Assembly (NCBI GenBank): GCA_034423195.1
Contig: DAOUIZ010000058.1
Span: forward strand, 1-10,795
Length of the DNA: 10,795 nucleotides
DNA from: CATOSK01 sp034423195
Lineage (GTDB): Bacteria > Chloroflexota > Dehalococcoidia > Lucifugimonadales > UBA3495
Direction of reading: 5' to 3'
The translations under genes were made by a program, and so were the position numbers. Positions 6,782 to 10,795 of this stretch are shown here, piece by piece. The notes beneath the pieces are model-generated. The model did not search any database and was not told where the DNA came from. It saw only the letters and a program-made list of their open reading frames with translations. Every line of letters begins with the position of its first letter. The first letter of the stretch is position 1.

Positions 6782-6816
6782 CCGAAAACGACAACTATCA
6801 GAAAGAGGCTATCAAC

Positions 6817-9306
6817 ATGAATTTCAACATCAAGAAAGCCCTGTTCGGCGACGGGGGCAACAGGCGTCCTCCCGTGCTCCTGGCGGTGACGCCGCCGCGC
6901 ACCGGCGAGCGGACGCTCCTGGGCGTGGAGAACCTGCTCCAGTCCATCGCCGTTCCCGAACCCTTCTCCCTGGAGATCGTGGGCGACATGGACGGCGTGA
7001 CCCTGATGGCCCGCTGCCTGGACGACCAGGTGGTGCGGGGCCAGCTTTCCGCCCACTACCCCCAGGCCCGCATCCGGCAGGTTCCCGTGGACGAGGACCC
7101 CATCTTCGTCCACCAGGGCGAGCAGGCGTGGGGGATGACCCTGCGGGCCGACGGCCCGGAATACGTGCCCCTGCGCACCTTCCGCGACGACGACCTGCTG
7201 GACCCCGGCTCAGACCCCCTCATCGCCCTGATGGGCGCGCTGTCCGAGCTGGAGGAGGGGGAGCGGGTGCTGTGCCGGTTGCTGCTGCGCTCCCTGGGCC
7301 CCGACTGGTCCCAGGCCCACCAGGCCCGCGCCCACAAGGCGGCCGTCCCCGAGAACCGCGAGCCGTCCTACACCTACCAGACCAAGCCCCTGCAACTGGA
7401 CGGCGTGACCATGGCCGTGCTGGGCGTGGGGGCGCTGGCTGCCCTCAAAGGCTACCTGTGGGTGCAGGACGGCGAGTACCTCAAGGCGGGGCTGCTGGCC
7501 GCCGGTTCCCTGTCCGGCGCCATCATCGCCGGCTGGGCATGGTGGCGCTGGAAACAGGCCAGGAGCCGGGTCCACGACCCGCTGCTGATAAGGGAGAAGG
7601 TCTCCCGGGTGGCCTTCGACGCCGAGCTCCAGGGCATCGCCGTGCTGCCGGAATCGACCCGTCCCCAGCGGGCCGAAGAGCTGCTGGGCGCGGTGGCCGC
7701 CGCCTACCGCCACTTCGACCACCCGGCCGGAGCCCGGTTCAAGGTGAGCAAAGTGAAGCCCATCGTCCCCCTGATGAACCTGCACCCAGCCGGGGCCGGG
7801 CTGTTCGGCCGGCGCAGCGTGCTGGGCGTCCGCGAGGCCGCCGCCCTGTGGCACCCGCCCGGAGCCGGCGACGAGACGCCCCTGGTGGAACGCTCCGGCG
7901 CCAGGGCGCTCCTGCCCTCGGCCCGGGGCGTGCGGGGCGGAGCGCCGGTGGGCGACACCACGGCGGGCAAGCCCCGGCCCATCCGCTTCCCCGAGGACCT
8001 GCTGCGCCGCCACCACCTCTACGTGGCCCGCACCCGCATGGGCAAGTCCACCCTGATGCACCACATAGTCGCCCACAAGATGCGGGAGAAGGCGGCAGGA
8101 AGGGACCCCGACGCCATCGTCGTCATCGACCCCCACGCCGACCTGGTGGCCGGAATCCTGGAGCAGGTGCCCGAATCCCTGGTGGACCGGATAAGGCTCA
8201 TCGACCTGGCCGACCGGTCCCGCGCCCCCGGCATCAACCTGCTGGACACCCGCGTCTTTCCCGACCGCGACCGCACCGCCGACTCGGTGGTCAGGGTGGC
8301 CCACGGCCTGTGGGAGCAGTGGGGACCCCGGATGCAGTCCATCCTGGAGCAGACGGTCAAGACCCTGCACGAGGCCAACGAGCACCCCGACACAGCCGAC
8401 GACCGGCAGCACACCATCCTGGACGGGCTGAAGCTGCTCTCCGACAACAAGTACCGCACCGATGTGCTGAAAAAGGTCTCCGACCCCTACCTGCTGGAAT
8501 GGTGGGCCCGGGACTTCGGCGGCTGGCACCACCAGTACCGGGCCGACGCCCTGGCCCCGGTGCAGACCCGGCTGTCCTACTACGCATCCTCCAAGAGGGC
8601 GCGGGCCATCCTGGGCCAGCCCCGCTCCACCATCGACCTGCGGGAGACCGTCCTGGAGGGCGGCATCCTGCTGGTGTCCACCGCCCAGGGCGCCGTGGGC
8701 CGGGACGTCTCCGCCCTGGTGGGCGCGTCCCTGCTCAACCTGGTGGACTCGGTGATCCGGGAGCAGGAGAGCCTGCCCCTGGCCCAGCGCCGGGGCGCGC
8801 TGGTGGTGGTGGACGAGATGCAGTCCCTGCCCGGGGTGGACTACGAATCAATGCTCAGCGAGCTGGGCAAGTACGGGGCCAGCTTCATCCTGGCCACCCA
8901 GAGCCTGGCCAAGCTGGACGACCTGTCGCCGACCATGCGCGACACCATCCTGGCCAACGTGGGCTGCCTGGCCGTGTTCCAGGTGGCCGGAAACGACGCC
9001 CGTCAACTGGTGTGGGAGCTGGGCAAGGAGCGCGTCACCGAGGACGACGTAACCTCCCTGGACGTGCATCACTGCTACGTGCGGGCCACCGTGGGCAAGG
9101 AGCGGATGCCCGCCTTCTCCATGATGGTGCGCCAGCCCGGGGACGGCGACCCCGAAGTCGCCGGCCGGATCAGGGCGGCAGCCACAGCCTACACCCTGTC
9201 GGACCGGGACCTGTCCTTTGCAAATGCGGACGCCCAGCAGAAGGTGCGCGACTTCAGGGACGGCGCCGGTGAAGCCAGGCAGGACGGCGGGGAGGCGGCA
9301 CGATGA
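6817..9306 (+). CDS. VirD4/HerA-like membrane-anchored T4SS DNA-translocating ATPase (coupling-protein candidate)
   Basis: The 829-residue protein starts at ATG 6817, chosen because AAAGAGG (6802-6808) lies 8 nt upstream; the frame is open far to the left within virB4, but that part is a shadow. About 195 N-terminal soluble residues precede two membrane helices (about 199-216 and 225-243). The ATPase follows, with Walker A ARTRMGKS (404-411), then VVIDPHADLVAGIL, which resembles the DPHGDL motif of HerA/TraG-type DNA pumps. Next come GINLLD, Walker B ALVVVDEMQ (D666, E667) and the ILATQSLAKLDD segment with a sensor-like TQ. These are features of T4SS DNA-binding/VirD4-type ATPases that hand DNA to the channel. 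The large soluble region before the membrane helices is unlike classical VirD4, where the helices are at the very N-terminus. The C-terminus overlaps the next gene by ATGA. Confidence 0.87.
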   Translation: MNFNIKKALFGDGGNRRPPVLLAVTPPRTGERTLLGVENLLQSIAVPEPFSLEIVGDMDGVTLMARCLDDQVVRGQLSAHYPQARIRQVPVDEDPIFVHQGEQAWGMTLRADGPEYVPLRTFRDDDLLDPGSDPLIALMGALSELEEGERVLCRLLLRSLGPDWSQAHQARAHKAAVPENREPSYTYQTKPLQLDGVTMAVLGVGALAALKGYLWVQDGEYLKAGLLAAGSLSGAIIAGWAWWRWKQARSRVHDPLLIREKVSRVAFDAELQGIAVLPESTRPQRAEELLGAVAAAYRHFDHPAGARFKVSKVKPIVPLMNLHPAGAGLFGRRSVLGVREAAALWHPPGAGDETPLVERSGARALLPSARGVRGGAPVGDTTAGKPRPIRFPEDLLRRHHLYVARTRMGKSTLMHHIVAHKMREKAAGRDPDAIVVIDPHADLVAGILEQVPESLVDRIRLIDLADRSRAPGINLLDTRVFPDRDRTADSVVRVAHGLWEQWGPRMQSILEQTVKTLHEANEHPDTADDRQHTILDGLKLLSDNKYRTDVLKKVSDPYLLEWWARDFGGWHHQYRADALAPVQTRLSYYASSKRARAILGQPRSTIDLRETVLEGGILLVSTAQGAVGRDVSALVGASLLNLVDSVIREQESLPLAQRRGALVVVDEMQSLPGVDYESMLSELGKYGASFILATQSLAKLDDLSPTMRDTILANVGCLAVFQVAGNDARQLVWELGKERVTEDDVTSLDVHHCYVRATVGKERMPAFSMMVRQPGDGDPEVAGRIRAAATAYTLSDRDLSFANADAQQKVRDFRDGAGEARQDGGEAAR

Positions 9307-10795
9307 GAACTCCCGGCTGCGAGTCCGCAATTCTGCGGGCGCTGGCGGAGATGCCCTTCATCGACCGGCTGGAACTGGCCGCCGTTACCGGCCGGTCGCG
9401 GGGCGCGGTGTATGACGCCGTGGCGCGGCTGGACGCGGACGGCTGCTGCCAGGCCGTGCCCCACGGCACCGGCCTTTTCCCCGCCTCCGAAAGGTTTCAC
9501 CTCACTGCCGACGGATTGCGCCGTCTCGCGGAGCAGGAGGGCCAGTCCCTGGGCGAACTGCTCCGGTTGCACCCCGTCTCCGAGGGCTGGCGGCGCATCC
9601 TGCTGGAGCGGCTGGACGGGGTTGCCGCCGTCTACCGGCTGGCCGCCGCCCTGTCCGGCCTGGCCTGTCCCGTGCGTTTCCGCTGGTACCGGGCCGCGCC
9701 CTTGGACGCCGCCCTGTCCTTCTCCGATGGCCGCACCTTGGGCGTCGTCCGGCGGGGCCGCAACTCCGACCGCTCCCCCTTCGCCAACCGGATGTGGAAG
9801 CTGCGCAACAGCCCGCTGCCCGGCGCCGTGCTGGTCCTCATGCCCGACCCCGTGCGCCTCCGGCACTCCCGCCGGATGTTGGACGGCTTCCCCTCCCCCG
9901 TGTTCCTGGCCGTGGAGAGCGAGGCGGTCGCCGCCGGCCCGGACGGTCCGGTATGGAGTCCCCAGGCGGTGAGCATCACCCTTGGCCTGAGCCGGATATT
10001 GGAAAGTCTGCCGCCGAGCGGCGAGATTCCCGCAGAGCCGGAGCCTAAACGGGTCTCGGTCCCCGACTCCCTCCCGGTTGCGGGTTCGGGGCGGGAGGTC
10101 CCCGACTTCCTGCTGCCCGCCGTCATGCAGCCCGCCGCGAAGCGGGCCATAGACCTGGTATCCGACTGGCCCTGGATTTCCATCAGGGACCTGGCCGGGC
10201 TGCTGGGCGTCTCCCGCCAGCGGGCCAACCAGGTGGTGATCTCCCTGGAGTCCCTGAAGCTGGCGGTGCGGCCCCCGGAGGCTGGCGGGCGCTTGGCCCT
10301 GACCGACCGGGCGCTGGTGATGCTGTCCCGCCGCGACCGCACGTCGCTGACCATGGCCCGGGTCCGCTGGAGCGCCGCTCCCCGGATCCCCGGCGCCCCC
10401 TTCCACTGGACCAACGTGACCGGCCGGCAGAGCCGCCAACTGCTCCGCAACCTGGAGCACACCGCCGCCGTCCACGCCTTCGTGGCCGCCCTGGCTGGAC
10501 AGGCCCGCGCCGCCGGTTGGGAGACGGTGTTGCTGGACCCGCCCCGCCGCGCCTCCCGCCACTTCCGCCACGACGGGAAGCTGCGCTCGGTCAACCCCGA
10601 CGCCTTCGGCCTGCTGCGGAGGGGCGATACCGCCTGGCCCTTCTTCCTGGAGTGGGAGTGGCGCGCCGTCCGGCCCTCCACCATGTCCCAGCGCCTGGCC
10701 CCCTACCTGCGCTACTACTCCTCCCACCGGCCCACCGACGACCACGGCGCCAGGCCCGGCGTGCTCATCGTCCTGGGCGACGACATCGCCCAGAC
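9303..10795 (+). CDS. Replication-Relaxation-like protein with two winged-helix/nuclease-like modules (3' end beyond window)
   Basis: ATG at 9303 overlaps the previous stop (ATGA) and has GGAGG (9291-9295) 7 nt upstream. About 497 residues are visible with no stop before the edge. Two winged-helix domains (about 8-75 and 277-345) each precede a compact domain. The second compact domain has NPDAFGLL (D433), FFLEWEW (E450, E452), a Tyr-rich helix (LAPYLRYY) and a beta strand (GVLIVLGDD). That order, PDA then FLExE/D then a helix with KxxxY-like residues, is the pattern of the Replication-Relaxation family (PF13814) and of PD-(D/E)XK-like folds. The first compact domain has a matching outline (D135, GVVRRGR, GAVLVLMPD) but lacks the acidic pair. 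Such proteins are often found next to conjugation ATPases of Gram-positive elements; a role in DNA processing or as an atypical relaxase is inference. Confidence 0.72.
   Translation, partial: MRTPGCESAILRALAEMPFIDRLELAAVTGRSRGAVYDAVARLDADGCCQAVPHGTGLFPASERFHLTADGLRRLAEQEGQSLGELLRLHPVSEGWRRILLERLDGVAAVYRLAAALSGLACPVRFRWYRAAPLDAALSFSDGRTLGVVRRGRNSDRSPFANRMWKLRNSPLPGAVLVLMPDPVRLRHSRRMLDGFPSPVFLAVESEAVAAGPDGPVWSPQAVSITLGLSRILESLPPSGEIPAEPEPKRVSVPDSLPVAGSGREVPDFLLPAVMQPAAKRAIDLVSDWPWISIRDLAGLLGVSRQRANQVVISLESLKLAVRPPEAGGRLALTDRALVMLSRRDRTSLTMARVRWSAAPRIPGAPFHWTNVTGRQSRQLLRNLEHTAAVHAFVAALAGQARAAGWETVLLDPPRRASRHFRHDGKLRSVNPDAFGLLRRGDTAWPFFLEWEWRAVRPSTMSQRLAPYLRYYSSHRPTDDHGARPGVLIVLGDDIAQ

Larger units (their letters stand above)
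550..10795 (+). mobile_element. Transfer module of a conjugative element (boundaries not in window)
   Basis: Eight consecutive plus-strand genes with overlaps or short gaps include PrgI, VirB6-, VirB2-, VirB4- and VirD4-like proteins and a Replication-Relaxation-like protein. This combination is specific to conjugative plasmids and integrative conjugative elements. No integrase, replication initiator, attachment site, insertion sequence or tRNA is visible, so plasmid and chromosomal forms cannot be told apart, and neither end of the element can be placed. The annotated span is only the part seen. Confidence 0.7.

Noticed and set aside
5860..6816. Leftward extension of the VirD4-like frame into virB4
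   Set aside because: The extension is Arg/Pro/Gly-rich out-of-frame sequence over the VirB4 ATPase domain. The ATG at 6817 has a good ribosome site and the protein gains normal composition from there.
7210..8532. Minus-strand open frame of 440 codons opposite the VirD4-like gene
   Set aside because: Its composition is repetitive and antisense-like, while the plus strand here encodes Walker A and membrane helices.
9189..10745. Long open frame on the minus strand (518 codons), opposite the last gene
   Set aside because: It is low-complexity (Gly, Gln, Val, Pro, His), matches no family and lies opposite genes with clear motifs. High GC removes stops from the antisense frame.

Overview
This GC-rich window carries the core of a conjugative type IV secretion system (T4SS). 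It reads as part of an integrative or plasmid-borne conjugative element rather than ordinary chromosome. The gene set is VirB6/TrbL-like, VirB2-like, PrgI (VirB3-like), VirB4-like and VirD4/HerA-like, with no recognisable VirB7, VirB9 or VirB10 outer-membrane parts. That is the pattern of conjugation machines in single-membrane bacteria. The base composition and the style of the first HTH protein would fit a Chloroflexota (Dehalococcoidia-like) or actinobacterial host. The host assignment is inference; no taxonomic marker gene is present.

Layout. Positions 1-160 hold the 5' part of a minus-strand helix-turn-helix protein. A 389-bp intergenic region (161-549) separates it from a divergent plus-strand operon that runs without a break to the right edge. 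The intergenic region holds two 35-bp direct repeats (176-210 and 231-265), a third partial copy (337-345), and a long hairpin with a perfect 26-bp palindromic core (439-464) followed by six T (487-492). The operon then reads: a secreted protein of unknown function (550-1173); a polytopic VirB6/TrbL-like channel protein (1178-2149); a VirB2-like pilin (2304-2603); a PrgI domain fused in frame to a signal-anchored extracytoplasmic domain (2614-4221); a second VirB2-like pilin with its own signal peptide (4215-4538); a VirB4-like ATPase (4562-6781); a membrane-anchored VirD4/HerA-like DNA pump (6817-9306); and a Replication-Relaxation-like protein (9303 to beyond 10795).

How the genes work together (inference from families). 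VirB4 energises pilus and channel assembly. PrgI and the VirB6-like protein form the inner-membrane channel. The two small two-helix proteins are candidate pilins. The VirD4-like ATPase would feed DNA to the channel. The Replication-Relaxation-like protein, translationally coupled to it by an ATGA overlap, is the best candidate for DNA processing. Most junctions are short or overlapping and each gene has a good Shine-Dalgarno, so this is probably one transcript. Its leader contains a terminator-like hairpin, and its divergent neighbour is a plausible regulator.

Points of most interest: the PrgI-secreted-domain fusion, which crosses a C6 run; the internal duplication in the last protein, where one nuclease-like half has lost its acidic residues; the two dissimilar pilins; and the repeat-plus-hairpin control region.
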